Below, piece by piece: positions 16,699 through 25,758 of a DNA stretch of 64,000 bases. The notes beneath the pieces are model-generated. The model saw nothing but the letters and a program-made list of their open reading frames with translations. It did no database searches and had not been told where the DNA came from. Within the stretch, counting starts at the first letter, position 1, and each line of letters opens with the position of its first letter. Source of the stretch: Antedon bifida (taxonomy: Eukaryota > Echinodermata > Crinoidea > Comatulida > Antedonidae). Where the stretch lies: positions 16,420,536 through 16,484,535 of the forward strand of contig OY727093.1 of assembly GCA_963402885.1 (NCBI GenBank). Reading direction: 5' to 3'. Both the position numbers and the translations under genes were made by a program.

Positions 16699-17270
16699 TG
16701 TACTGACCACGCTATACATGTGACAATCACCATAAGGATGACGATTGTGCACAGAACCTCGTCTCTTTCTGCTACTGATTTTGGAAGTCCTTCTGACACC
16801 CATATGTATTTTGATCGTAATGTAGATGTATCGATGATACTACTTCTTCTACTACTACTACTACTACTACTACTATTCAGTCGTCTAACACGCGCTAAAC
16901 GTCCAACAATCTTCCATCCGTGTTTTTCGATCGCGTACATCAGTCTATCGGAAAAGCTGCTGAGACGAACAAACGGTCGATATTTGCGATGATGTGGCGT
17001 GTGTCTCGACACTATGATTTGATGCCTGCTGGTGTCTGCAAGTCTATAACATACGCTCTCTGCGTAATGTAAACAGTTATTTTCTGGAAAGGTTACGATC
17101 ACTGGATTAGCGCCGATCACGTACCACGTGTTATTAAGGTGGAAAATCTCTTGATTCAGCAGACCTTGTTTTGACATGACAACCGTTCGACCTTCTATCA
17201 CCGCCACCACCACCACCACCACCACCGCTGAAAGGAGACGAAACGTTTTTAAAATGTTCTCGTGGATCAT
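16626..17270 (-). CDS. Type I membrane glycoprotein-like protein, 214 aa
   Basis: From the ATG at 17,270 the product starts with a signal peptide containing a valine run (encoded by a GGT-type repeat), then an ectodomain of about 140 residues with an N-N-T sequon, a serine run, and a C-terminal hydrophobic span (about residues 170-190) followed by a short tail. This is the architecture of a viral envelope protein. Its N-terminal end overlaps the divergent ESCRT-III-like gene (17,254) by 17 bases. No family recognised. Confidence 0.55.
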   Translation of the reverse strand: MIHENILKTFRLLSAVVVVVVVAVIEGRTVVMSKQGLLNQEIFHLNNTWYVIGANPVIVTFPENNCLHYAESVCYRLADTSRHQIIVSRHTPHHRKYRPFVRLSSFSDRLMYAIEKHGWKIVGRLARVRRLNSSSSSSSSRRSSIIDTSTLRSKYIWVSEGLPKSVAERDEVLCTIVILMVIVTCIAWSVHQITTNNRCFSPTSAAAVHSIRDH

Positions 17271-17958
17271 GTCGACGATTTGCAACTGTGGACGATATCG
17301 ATTGTTAGGAGACGAAAATGATAATGATGAAAACGAAGAAGCAGCGGCGAATAAGGTACGAGATCCGAATAAAGTTTGTGAAAAGATAACAGAGTTTCAC
17401 AGTCGTCTCGAAGGATACGTTCGATTGCTTGACGCCAAAAAGCAAGACACCAAAGACTGTATGCAAAAGATTCAATCCGAAATGATATGTCTACGCAATC
17501 GTATGTACGACGAAGACATTAGTGCTGAAGATGAATTTGACAAGGAAACCGTAAAGGTTGAGATACGTACATTAATGCGAAAAAAAATACAATACGAGCA
17601 AATGTTCAGTATGCTAAACTCGATGGACGGTAATCTGAACGATATGAAAATCAAAATAGACACGCACAGTCTGAGCAATTCTTTACAGTCGACACTGTTG
17701 AATCTACCTCCTCACGTCAGCGAAGAGAATTACAAGAAAACGTTGACATTGGCCACAATCTACAACGATAAAGTCAACGAGATGGCACAGAACGTAAAAC
17801 TTCCTCTCGACACCGACAGTCTGTGCTCGGAATCAGAATCTTCTCGAGTCGTGGACGATAGAGTGGCGATTCTGCTTAGTCGAAACGGTGAAACGCAGCA
17901 TCAACATCATCATCAGATTGAAGACGGTCAACAGCGGTCTTTGGCGTCATCATCATGA
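17254..17958 (+). CDS. ESCRT-III (CHMP/Snf7)-like protein, 234 aa
   Basis: The ATG at 17,254 is used; an earlier in-frame ATG at 17,176 would add a Thr run. After a 30-residue acidic lead the protein is all helical. A long first helical hairpin (about 42-110) with K/E/Q pattern ends in M-R-K-K-I-Q-Y-E-Q, which resembles the K-K-x-x-E-x-x-L signature at the start of helix 2 in CHMP proteins. It is followed by an M-D/I-K-I-D segment and an acidic helix (about 150-190), where CHMPs carry the regulatory region. ESCRT-III filaments cut membrane necks in budding and nuclear envelope repair, a plausible aid to capsid envelopment. The call is by pattern; another coiled-coil protein is possible. Confidence 0.5.
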   Translation: MFSWIMSTICNCGRYRLLGDENDNDENEEAAANKVRDPNKVCEKITEFHSRLEGYVRLLDAKKQDTKDCMQKIQSEMICLRNRMYDEDISAEDEFDKETVKVEIRTLMRKKIQYEQMFSMLNSMDGNLNDMKIKIDTHSLSNSLQSTLLNLPPHVSEENYKKTLTLATIYNDKVNEMAQNVKLPLDTDSLCSESESSRVVDDRVAILLSRNGETQHQHHHQIEDGQQRSLASSS

Positions 17959-19032
17959 AGTGTTCTCATCTCGTATGACGAGCGTTGCAAACGAATCGAC
18001 TAGATTTCGGAATTTGTCTATGTTTTCATCGTCACGTAGACCGTGCACTATGTCGGCAACACCCTGGCGCAAACGCATATCTTTCACGTTGGCCTTTGTC
18101 GATCCATAACATAGATGAGACGGACGGCAACATCTCGAATGCTCTTCGACGCACAGTTCGCATCTCATTGGATCGTGTCGTACAACGTGGCGTTCGTTGT
18201 TTTTCCCGTCGTGCGAAAACAGCTCTTTTGGTTTAAGTCCGGCATACTTCCACGTGGCCGTCGTTCTGTAGAAACTCTTACTGGTCGATAACCAACAACC
18301 GCTCGTAGGAAACACTCGACACTTTGTCAGCTTCTTTGTCATCTCTTTCAACAACTTTTCAGGCTGCTCACCTGTATGTATTGCAATTGCAGACACGTAC
18401 ATTTTATCGAGTGTTTTGTCGTAGTAACGTTCACCGAAATGTTCACAAAGAGATTTTTCTAACGAAAAGTCATAGTCTGTATACGACATTCTACCACAAC
18501 CACCATCACCACCACCACCACCAGCACGATAAAAACGACGACGACGATGTATAGTCCATGATGGGTTTTCTTCTTCTTTTTCTTCAAATGCGTCACCATT
18601 ACATTCTTCTTCTCCTGCTTCTCCTCCTTCTCTTACATCGCAGTCGCCAACGTAAGCTATGTGCAGTTTAGGATCGAGTATGCGCCACGCAACTCGGTTG
18701 CCGGAGACCATACGAACTACAGCATGACATCCATCCATGACGGCTTCTTTAAGACGAACGTTACATCTAACGGAGTTTCGTTCGTCCAAAACCAAGGCAT
18801 TTTCCGGCCATCGCATATTCAGACGTACATCATCACGATCGGATGGTTTTTCTACCGCGTAAACAATTTCATTTCGGCCATACAACCCCATTGGAGCGTT
18901 GACGGACGACACGTATCGTGAAAACAGCACATTTGGTAACAGCTCTCGTTGTATAAATTTTCGTTGTATATTATAAAAAGGACGTTTTGTGTCACATGAG
19001 AGGCCACGCAACTCTGTTCGACTGGACATCAT
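17953..19032 (-). CDS. HNH-type endonuclease-like protein, 359 aa
   Basis: The C-terminal part (about residues 282-325) has H-x-x-R-H-D-P-x-R-C-E-L-C...C-C-R-P-S-H-L-x-Y-G-S-T-x-A-N-V-x-D-M, closely following the zinc-stabilised HNH fold of homing endonucleases and related nucleases (C-x-N/R-P-x-H-L...G-T...N-x-x-D-M). The first 230 residues are of unknown fold with an acidic, Glu-rich insert and a Gly run. Its start overlaps that of the divergent gene at 19,031 inside a CATG palindrome. It may be a virus-encoded nuclease or one captured from a selfish element. Confidence 0.65.
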   Translation of the reverse strand: MMSSRTELRGLSCDTKRPFYNIQRKFIQRELLPNVLFSRYVSSVNAPMGLYGRNEIVYAVEKPSDRDDVRLNMRWPENALVLDERNSVRCNVRLKEAVMDGCHAVVRMVSGNRVAWRILDPKLHIAYVGDCDVREGGEAGEEECNGDAFEEKEEENPSWTIHRRRRFYRAGGGGGDGGCGRMSYTDYDFSLEKSLCEHFGERYYDKTLDKMYVSAIAIHTGEQPEKLLKEMTKKLTKCRVFPTSGCWLSTSKSFYRTTATWKYAGLKPKELFSHDGKNNERHVVRHDPMRCELCVEEHSRCCRPSHLCYGSTKANVKDMRLRQGVADIVHGLRDDENIDKFRNLVDSFATLVIRDENTS

Positions 19033-19855
19033 GAAATCTGAAATTCATAGATGTTACGCTCGTCATAATGGCGCTAATACCGTGGACATGAACTATCTGA
19101 TAGAAAAACGTAAACAAATCTCACAAGAAGATGTCAGTGCCGAAGTTTTCGAATATCTATCGGCTGCCTTGCATGGGAATCTCGTCAATTTTTGGGAGAT
19201 TAACGGTTACGATCCGAGACAGTTGGACCTTCATCGTGAGTTACAACGATTGAGAAGTAGTATGTGGGAAATAAAGGGACGTAACACGGCTGCCGATGTT
19301 ATACGTCGTTTTCTTCGTATCCGAGAGTCCTATCAAGATTACCAAACGTCTTCGTTGTCCCTGTACTTTGGATACGGCAATTCAGACGTGTTGGACGCAC
19401 TAAAGAACGTTTTCTATGCCATGCATGAATACGACGACGTACAAACATTTCAGCAATGTAACGAGCAACGAAAATTATCATCGATGGAGGAGCAACAGCA
19501 TTTGTTGAATCGACACGTCGCTCATTCGTTTCAGACTCTGCTCTATAACGGCGACTGGACTCACGAGTGTAAAGAACGAGAACAAGGAGAAGTGTTAGAT
19601 TTTCACGCCGACATCGATGCTCTCCGAAATGAGATATGGACTTCCAGAAACCAATCGGACGTATACAATTACGTCCGATCGTTTTTTATATTACGACAAC
19701 GTTATCAGTCGTCGAATAAACAAGGATTCTTTGGACACGGTCAGACGGATGCTATCGAATGTTTGCGCAATGTTCTATGGAACGTATACAATACTGTAAA
19801 CGTACATGGACGTCGTCAACGTATTCTTCTTCGTCCTCGTCATTGTCAGAAATAA
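19031..19855 (+). CDS. Protein with an internal duplication, 274 aa
   Basis: Two similar modules of about 75 residues are visible, at roughly 58-135 and 195-265. Each has L-D-(L/F)-H, L-R-x-x-(M/I)-W, V-x-x-(F)-F-x-(I/L)-R-x-x-Y-Q, then F-G-x-G-x-(S/T)-D and L-(K/R)-N-V-(F/L). They are helical, with no metal site. The start at 19,031 is the first ATG. AATAAATAAA overlaps the stop. No outside family recognised; the duplication shows it is a real coding sequence under frame constraint. Confidence 0.65.
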   Translation: MKSEIHRCYARHNGANTVDMNYLIEKRKQISQEDVSAEVFEYLSAALHGNLVNFWEINGYDPRQLDLHRELQRLRSSMWEIKGRNTAADVIRRFLRIRESYQDYQTSSLSLYFGYGNSDVLDALKNVFYAMHEYDDVQTFQQCNEQRKLSSMEEQQHLLNRHVAHSFQTLLYNGDWTHECKEREQGEVLDFHADIDALRNEIWTSRNQSDVYNYVRSFFILRQRYQSSNKQGFFGHGQTDAIECLRNVLWNVYNTVNVHGRRQRILLRPRHCQK

Positions 19856-19880
19856 ATAAAAAAGAAAACAACAATATAGG

Positions 19881-20285
19881 CTACGTTTGATTTATTCTTT
19901 TATAAAATCGGCACGATTTCTGTCGTTTTTCGTATTGTGATCGTTTAGATTTTACAAAATGTTCAGATAATTTCGTGTCGGTAAATTTAATTAATCTCCA
20001 TATCTTATGTACTAGTCTATTGTATTCGCTAATTTTGTCCTTTTTCATATTCCTCATCTTATTCTTCTTCTTCACAATCATGCTATATTCCAACATATCC
20101 AACAAGTTCATCAAGTCAAATTTAAACGATCTTCGAAACGCTTGCAATTGTTCACGGTTTGACTGCATTTCCATGACTCTGGAAAATGATTGAAGCAAGT
20201 GAAATATCTCTACACCATACCGTAAAGCTTCGTCAAACAACTCCATTCGTCTTTCACGAAGCCAAGCGTATTGCCGATCAGACAT
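19881..20285 (-). CDS. Small basic helical protein, 134 aa
   Basis: First ATG at 20,285. Highly helical, Lys/Arg-rich, no cysteine cluster. It lies head-to-tail with the larger gene upstream (stop at 20,294, nine bases before this ATG), so the two are probably expressed together. No family recognised. Confidence 0.5.
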   Translation of the reverse strand: MSDRQYAWLRERRMELFDEALRYGVEIFHLLQSFSRVMEMQSNREQLQAFRRSFKFDLMNLLDMLEYSMIVKKKNKMRNMKKDKISEYNRLVHKIWRLIKFTDTKLSEHFVKSKRSQYEKRQKSCRFYKRINQT

Positions 20286-20293
20286 TCTTGTGT

Positions 20294-21553
20294 TTACACG
20301 CAATATGTTTTAAAATGCAAATGTTCGTTGTAACAGTCACGTATCGACGACGTCGTTTCTACTTTACGTTTTCTCGGCACCTTGACACACGAACACACTG
20401 AAGACTGAATCGATAATGTTCGATTGTTTATGTCGTACAATATTTCTTCCATACGATATCTGTACTCACGTTTCCACCTTTCGATCACTTCTACGTCTTT
20501 CAATTTGTTAGCAACCGACAGTGCCAACGTTTCGATATCCATCATTCCACGTTCACCGTCTCTTGCTAGATAACACGAAAACAGCAACATCTCAGTCTTT
20601 TCTCTCTGATAGACATGCATTACTTCGTTGACTTTCACACGTCCAATTTCACCATCACTCAAGCACAATTTATAGCCTTTTCGGTAACATCGAGGATGAC
20701 AATAGTATACATCCACCCAAATCGAATTTGCCTCTGGAAGAGGTACAATTTTCGGTTGAAATCTGCTATGTGTACATGGATGTTTGCAAATCACAAACGA
20801 TTTAATCAGTCGAGGAGAAGGTGAACTTAGCTGGTACACGGCGTGAATCGTATTCTCGAGTAGTGTAATCGAACGCAAATGCGTTCCCGTACCTTCCCAG
20901 ACAAATACTGTTTGACAGTACACTACTATCGCGTACACATGATTCTCTGTTGCGTCTTCAGTTATGATCTTCCACCAAAGCAGCTTGCATTCCATGTCTC
21001 CACTCCTCTGTATATTCCATCCAAACAGCCGTTTACCGTTTACACTAGCCGAGATTGTATGCGAATTCATTTCCATTTCGACACGATTATCAGTAGTATT
21101 GGAGGCAAACAACATCGGCTCACAATAAGACATCAAACTGTTTGTGTAGTCGATAATCATTTCCTTACACGCGGAAAGATGTTTAGCGAACGTGTTGACG
21201 TTCAACACGTCAAAATCATTGACGTATCCAAGCACTACACGTTCCACCTGAGCGTAAAGGGCCGTGTACAGTCGATTGCAAAGTAACATGTACGATGAAA
21301 GTATCATCGCGTCAACGTACATGGCGGCGTCGCTGTACGCCAATTCCAGTTTACCGTCGCTCTCGATAAACATGAAAAGCCGTTCGGTTACATGCATCGA
21401 GACTGGTACTTCGATACTCATTATTGCAGTTCGACGAAATCTGTTCCAACCATTTACCATCCCGCATAGCTCAGTCCATTGTAATAGACTCTGTTCTGGC
21501 GTAAACAATTGACATTCATCATCTTCTGACTTTACGTTGATGATGAAAGCCAT
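20294..21553 (-). CDS. BTB/BACK-like paralogue A, 419 aa
   Basis: The ATG at 21,553 is the first; upstream codons are non-ATG. Residues about 60-150 look like the end of a BTB fold and a BACK domain. A second half holds a conserved module shared with the gene at 24,487-25,719: I/F-C-K-H, then C/N-x-x-C-x-x-x-x-K-G-Y-x-L-x-L, followed by a long helix. So the two are paralogues from a duplication. The C terminus is basic. Possible Cullin-3 adaptors that redirect host ubiquitylation, but the fold call needs a profile search. Confidence 0.5.
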   Translation of the reverse strand: MAFIINVKSEDDECQLFTPEQSLLQWTELCGMVNGWNRFRRTAIMSIEVPVSMHVTERLFMFIESDGKLELAYSDAAMYVDAMILSSYMLLCNRLYTALYAQVERVVLGYVNDFDVLNVNTFAKHLSACKEMIIDYTNSLMSYCEPMLFASNTTDNRVEMEMNSHTISASVNGKRLFGWNIQRSGDMECKLLWWKIITEDATENHVYAIVVYCQTVFVWEGTGTHLRSITLLENTIHAVYQLSSPSPRLIKSFVICKHPCTHSRFQPKIVPLPEANSIWVDVYYCHPRCYRKGYKLCLSDGEIGRVKVNEVMHVYQREKTEMLLFSCYLARDGERGMMDIETLALSVANKLKDVEVIERWKREYRYRMEEILYDINNRTLSIQSSVCSCVKVPRKRKVETTSSIRDCYNEHLHFKTYCV

Positions 21554-21599
21554 GATTTGAACCAAAATTCATAAACATATTTGTATTTATATAATATTT

Positions 21600-21628
21600 T
21601 GTGTGTGTGTGTGTGTGTGTGCGCGCGC
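21600..21628 (+). promoter_or_regulatory. (GT)n(GC)n tract before the Ig-domain gene
   Basis: A GT run that turns into GC dinucleotides ends 15 bases before the ATG at 21,644. Part of the recurrent CA/GT-tract pattern 5' of start codons. Confidence 0.3.
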
Positions 21629-21643
21629 AGGCAACACGGAACA

Positions 21644-24040
21644 ATGTTTCGACTTTGCCTGATTGCTCTACTTTGTAGTGCTACTACACGCGGTACGTTG
21701 ACAATGGACAGAGAGTACGTGGTTGCAAGACCATACACGTCGTTCGAATTGAGATGTACAACGGACAGCAGGAGAGCTTCTCACGTACGATGGAATCTAC
21801 CGAATCGTGGCGTGGGTATGGCTATCGCCCACATCACGTTGGACATGACATCAAGTATGCTGAAGGTAATGGCCATGACAAAGGATGCCACTGGAACGTA
21901 CTCGTGTTACATCGATGAATACAATCGAACGCGTAGAACGTGGACACGAACGCAAAAAGATGCTGTCGTACAAGTCGTCGACGCGTACATCATGCAACCT
22001 CGAGAAGTCGCCACCATCATCATTTCGTCCGGTTCCCGAAACTTTTCAAGCATTCAAGTGTTACGCAATAGCCAAAGGGTTACGTCCGAACCGTCCTCTT
22101 CTATGTTCGAGACGTGTTATTCGCTGGCAATAGCGTCTACAGACAGAAATGTAGTCCATGATCACGTACGCATCTGTGGATACGATACGATATCAGTAAG
22201 GAAGGTTCGATCATGGCCATACGACAGCCTATGTGCACTTTCAGAAACAAAATATTCCGTGTGTTGCATCGTTCCGGATGATCCGTGTAGAAGGGAGGTA
22301 CCGGCTCGAATTGCAACGATAACGGTGGACGCCGAAACCGTGGCCATCGGACAAACGTTGAATCTACTATGTCAGTTTCCGAGAGAAACTTTAGTGACGT
22401 GGATGATACCCGATCCGAAACGTCACGGTACCATGAGAGGTGAACAGTGTAGAACAAACAAAACACATTCGCTTCTACTGGAACAGATCACGGTTCGCGA
22501 TCAAGGCTTGTACTCGTGCATAGGGTCCAGTGATTATGAATCGATATCTGTACACGTTCGAGTGGTAAACACAATAGAAGAACAGGTGAAACCGTCGTCG
22601 TCGTTGACTATCGGAAACGTGTGTGCAACGACATTGACAGAAGAATTTGGTACCATTCAGAGAATGCCGGCGATACTGTCACCCGCGATACAAATTGTCA
22701 AACCGAAAGGAATGATACTTTTACGTTGCACCACGTCCACGCCCTCAAATAATGTTGTGTGGATACGGAACGGAAAGCAAATTGAACATTCAAGAACGAT
22801 AGAGGCGTCTTGTAACAACTATCACGAGCATACACTGACAATTTTCGATGCCAATGGCTGGGATACGGGAAGTTACGAGTGTATTGTTAACAAAACATAT
22901 TGGGGTAGGACACACGTGCAGGTTTTAAACGAACCATCTAACCCATCTCTTTTCATCGATCATTTGGTCGACGTGTGTAAAGACTCGAATCCGTGGCAGA
23001 ATACAGATCCGAAGCAGGTGGATTCAAACAGTTTGCGTTACTGTTATTATTTCAACAAAAGAAACGTGAATTTCAATCGACCGGGAACGTGTTACGATGA
23101 CGGCATGTGTGTAGTGAACATTAAAGACAGATGCGATCATCCGTCACATATTCTCGATGATGATGACATGAGTCATCCATGCAATCGGGACGCATCAACG
23201 ATAGGCTCGATTGTAATGTCTAGTCTACATCCGGTACTTGGAGAGTCGATAACTTTCAATTTTTACTACCAATCAGTCATTGCAAAATTGTACAATCTAA
23301 CTGTAAATTACTTTACATCACAAGAAAATGAAAAAGTACTCGTAAACGATAACTTACTAACGATTAGACATTGCGCTCGAGGCAGAATGGTTACGGTCCG
23401 CGTAAACACAGACTATCAAGAATTTTACGATGTCACGACCGATTATTTTTTCCTTCAAGTAATCTTCTCCGCTAAAAACCTTACCACATCCAAAGAATTG
23501 AAATTGCATAAACAAGACAATGCACCGACCTTTTTCGCCACTGAATTGTGCGCATATAAATTGCCTGTATTATGGCATACTGTTGATCATATTGATACCA
23601 TTTCGTACGCTATGCCATCACGCGTATCTATCGAGAACATATCAAGTGTACAGCTACTCACCTACAGCGAACAATGGAACGTCACAGGTACGTCAAACAT
23701 CCTGTATCTCGTCGGTGTACCAAGTACGGCCAAAGTAGAATGGAAAATCAATGGTGAGCGAATGCGATTGCTTGTTGACGAATGTAACGTCAACATCGAA
23801 TCACACGTGTATCACGATCATCGAGTTATTCGCATCTCCTCTTATCATCATCATCATCATCATCGTTTAAACGTAACGGCAGTCGTCAAAGACAAGTCTA
23901 GTTTAGCGTTTGTCGGTAGAATGGTCAATGTTGCATTCAAACAACCGATGAAACCCATAGTATCCGTTCACTACTATCATAGCATTAAACAATACGGTAT
24001 ACCGACCGATAGAGTGTATTATTTACCAAACGAGATATAA
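21644..24040 (+). CDS. Secreted Ig-domain protein, 798 aa
   Basis: The ATG at 21,644 begins a signal peptide (about residues 1-17). Three Ig-like domains follow: about 25-100 (C38, W50, then D-A-T-G-T-Y-S-C to C88), about 218-305 (L-L-C, W, then D-Q-G-L-Y-S-C) and about 345-425 (L-R-C, W, then D-T-G-S-Y-E-C). The D-x-G-x-Y-x-C box is the hallmark of Ig folds. The remaining 370 residues have many sequons and a His run but no obvious C-terminal membrane span, so it is probably secreted or tethered otherwise. A decoy or adhesion role is likely. AATAAA at 24,045. Confidence 0.78.
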   Translation: MFRLCLIALLCSATTRGTLTMDREYVVARPYTSFELRCTTDSRRASHVRWNLPNRGVGMAIAHITLDMTSSMLKVMAMTKDATGTYSCYIDEYNRTRRTWTRTQKDAVVQVVDAYIMQPREVATIIISSGSRNFSSIQVLRNSQRVTSEPSSSMFETCYSLAIASTDRNVVHDHVRICGYDTISVRKVRSWPYDSLCALSETKYSVCCIVPDDPCRREVPARIATITVDAETVAIGQTLNLLCQFPRETLVTWMIPDPKRHGTMRGEQCRTNKTHSLLLEQITVRDQGLYSCIGSSDYESISVHVRVVNTIEEQVKPSSSLTIGNVCATTLTEEFGTIQRMPAILSPAIQIVKPKGMILLRCTTSTPSNNVVWIRNGKQIEHSRTIEASCNNYHEHTLTIFDANGWDTGSYECIVNKTYWGRTHVQVLNEPSNPSLFIDHLVDVCKDSNPWQNTDPKQVDSNSLRYCYYFNKRNVNFNRPGTCYDDGMCVVNIKDRCDHPSHILDDDDMSHPCNRDASTIGSIVMSSLHPVLGESITFNFYYQSVIAKLYNLTVNYFTSQENEKVLVNDNLLTIRHCARGRMVTVRVNTDYQEFYDVTTDYFFLQVIFSAKNLTTSKELKLHKQDNAPTFFATELCAYKLPVLWHTVDHIDTISYAMPSRVSIENISSVQLLTYSEQWNVTGTSNILYLVGVPSTAKVEWKINGERMRLLVDECNVNIESHVYHDHRVIRISSYHHHHHHRLNVTAVVKDKSSLAFVGRMVNVAFKQPMKPIVSVHYYHSIKQYGIPTDRVYYLPNEI

Positions 24041-24083
24041 CAATAATAAAGAAAACAACAACAAAAACTAGTTTGTATTCATT

Positions 24084-24428
24084 TTATTTCATATGGTCTA
24101 CAAGTCGTTGGTTCCAATAGGATAGACAACGATCTTTGAACATGACAACATCATTTTGCGGTCCATTGTATCCGATAATCTTAAGAAAATCTACAAACAT
24201 GTTGAAAACGTGTACCTGATCAACATCTTCGTCGTTTACGTGCAGTGTTGCCATCACAAACGGTGACTCAAACAGTCCGTAAAAATATTGCATTGTCTGC
24301 CGAAATTGAACGATTCCTTTTATACTTTCACCGTTGTAGTTGCATAAGTAACGCGTTCCACAAAACGATTCCGACAACAGCATATGCTTGTCCGAGTTCA
24401 ATACGACCGCAAACAGATAACACTTCAT
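24084..24428 (-). CDS. Small protein related to the BTB/BACK-like genes, 114 aa
   Basis: First ATG at 24,428; the frame is open back to 24,563 without an ATG, overlapping the end of the next gene. The sequence around residues 4-40 (Y-L-F-A-V-V-L then a G-T-R-Y-L segment) resembles part of the gene at 20,294-21,553. It may be a 3' remnant of a third paralogue or a short separate gene. Confidence 0.4.
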   Translation of the reverse strand: MKCYLFAVVLNSDKHMLLSESFCGTRYLCNYNGESIKGIVQFRQTMQYFYGLFESPFVMATLHVNDEDVDQVHVFNMFVDFLKIIGYNGPQNDVVMFKDRCLSYWNQRLVDHMK

Positions 24429-24486
24429 ACTACGATAACGATTGTTATATATGTTTTTTGTCTTCTCGTAGGCCACGTCACGCGTA

Positions 24487-25719
24487 CTAGAGAAAACAAT
24501 CTGGTATGTTTTCTTTTTCTTCGTCAATTGCTTTCGCGACAAGTTCACTAAAAATGTCTTCAATACGTATCTGCCGAATCGGTTTGTAAGTGAACGAATG
24601 GACTGGTATGTGAAACTGACACTCCCTTTCGGCGTTTATGGCATCATCTGACAATAGGGAATTTTCAATTGAATCTATTCTCTTGTCCAATTCCATCTGC
24701 GTAGACTTGACACGTTGCTCAAAGTCTGATTTCCATTCGTGAACGTGGCGTTCAGACACTTGTTCGGCCATATCAGACGCTATGTTCTGAAGACGCTCGT
24801 CATATATAGTTTTGTCATACATGTTCGATTCGATCAAATTTCTTCGTTCAATCAACCTCTTCAACTCTACATCTTCCCAATCGGAACATGGACGTTCAAC
24901 TCTCGCCTCATCCAGCCACAGTGTGTATCCTTTCTTTGTTGTCTGTTGACAATTTGCGTTGCATGTGCCATACTTAATGCGTACCGAGTTGGAGTGTTTA
25001 CAGGTAAATATTACGGGATTTGATGATCCGCATACCATTTCACGTTCACAAACCTGATCAATGTGTAAAACCTTTGGATATTTACCGAGTTCCAACAGCA
25101 TGTGGTATAATATCACATCTTCGGCATTTTTATTAAAAGTAAAACGGACGGTTGACAATAAATACAGCCGTTTCATTGTCTCGTCTCCGTTCAAAATCTT
25201 AAACCATATTACTTCGCAATTACTTGCATTGGGTCTAAGCAACTTTCCATCGATTTTTGAAAGGCTCTGAATAAGTTGGTCGTATACTATCGTCTCATCT
25301 GTGCCGTTGAAAGTTTCCGTCAGTAGCTGCTTTAGATTGTCATTGAATAGAAACGGTTGGCATGGTGCGAGCACTTGTAACCAATATACACCCTGGATTT
25401 TTTCCGAATCGTAATGCTTCATGAAACGGTCGGCAAAACGGTTCAAATCGAGTATTGCATGCTCACAACGGAGCATATGCAATTTCGATTCTACTACCGA
25501 TCGAAAGTCATCGGTAATCGTTGGTTTTATGCGCGTGTTGAACAATATCAAGTCAGCGTAATCGCCAATGTCCTTTAATTGCAAATCGAAATCACCGCCG
25601 TTCAACAAGTAGGAAACAAACCTGCTGATTATGTCTGGAGTGATGGATTCCGATAATATGTCTCTCACGTAGACTGTGATATCAATTTTCAGATTAGGAT
25701 ATATGAACGAAGTAGACAT
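24487..25719 (-). CDS. BTB/BACK-like paralogue B, 410 aa
   Basis: Residues about 27-80 match the C-terminal half of a BTB domain (F-V-S-Y-L-L-N-G-G-D-F then a helix pair). The following helices to about 150 look like BACK. From about 235 it shares with the gene at 20,294-21,553 the module F-T-C-K-H...C-N-A-N-C...K-K-G-Y-T-L-W-L, a probable zinc-binding patch. It ends in a 100-residue coiled coil. Possibly an ubiquitin-ligase adaptor. Tandem arrangement with the neighbours shows local gene amplification. Confidence 0.5.
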   Translation of the reverse strand: MSTSFIYPNLKIDITVYVRDILSESITPDIISRFVSYLLNGGDFDLQLKDIGDYADLILFNTRIKPTITDDFRSVVESKLHMLRCEHAILDLNRFADRFMKHYDSEKIQGVYWLQVLAPCQPFLFNDNLKQLLTETFNGTDETIVYDQLIQSLSKIDGKLLRPNASNCEVIWFKILNGDETMKRLYLLSTVRFTFNKNAEDVILYHMLLELGKYPKVLHIDQVCEREMVCGSSNPVIFTCKHSNSVRIKYGTCNANCQQTTKKGYTLWLDEARVERPCSDWEDVELKRLIERRNLIESNMYDKTIYDERLQNIASDMAEQVSERHVHEWKSDFEQRVKSTQMELDKRIDSIENSLLSDDAINAERECQFHIPVHSFTYKPIRQIRIEDIFSELVAKAIDEEKENIPDCFL

Positions 25720-25758
25720 GATATCGAAATGACAGACAAAGTGAAATTGTGGTGCTAT

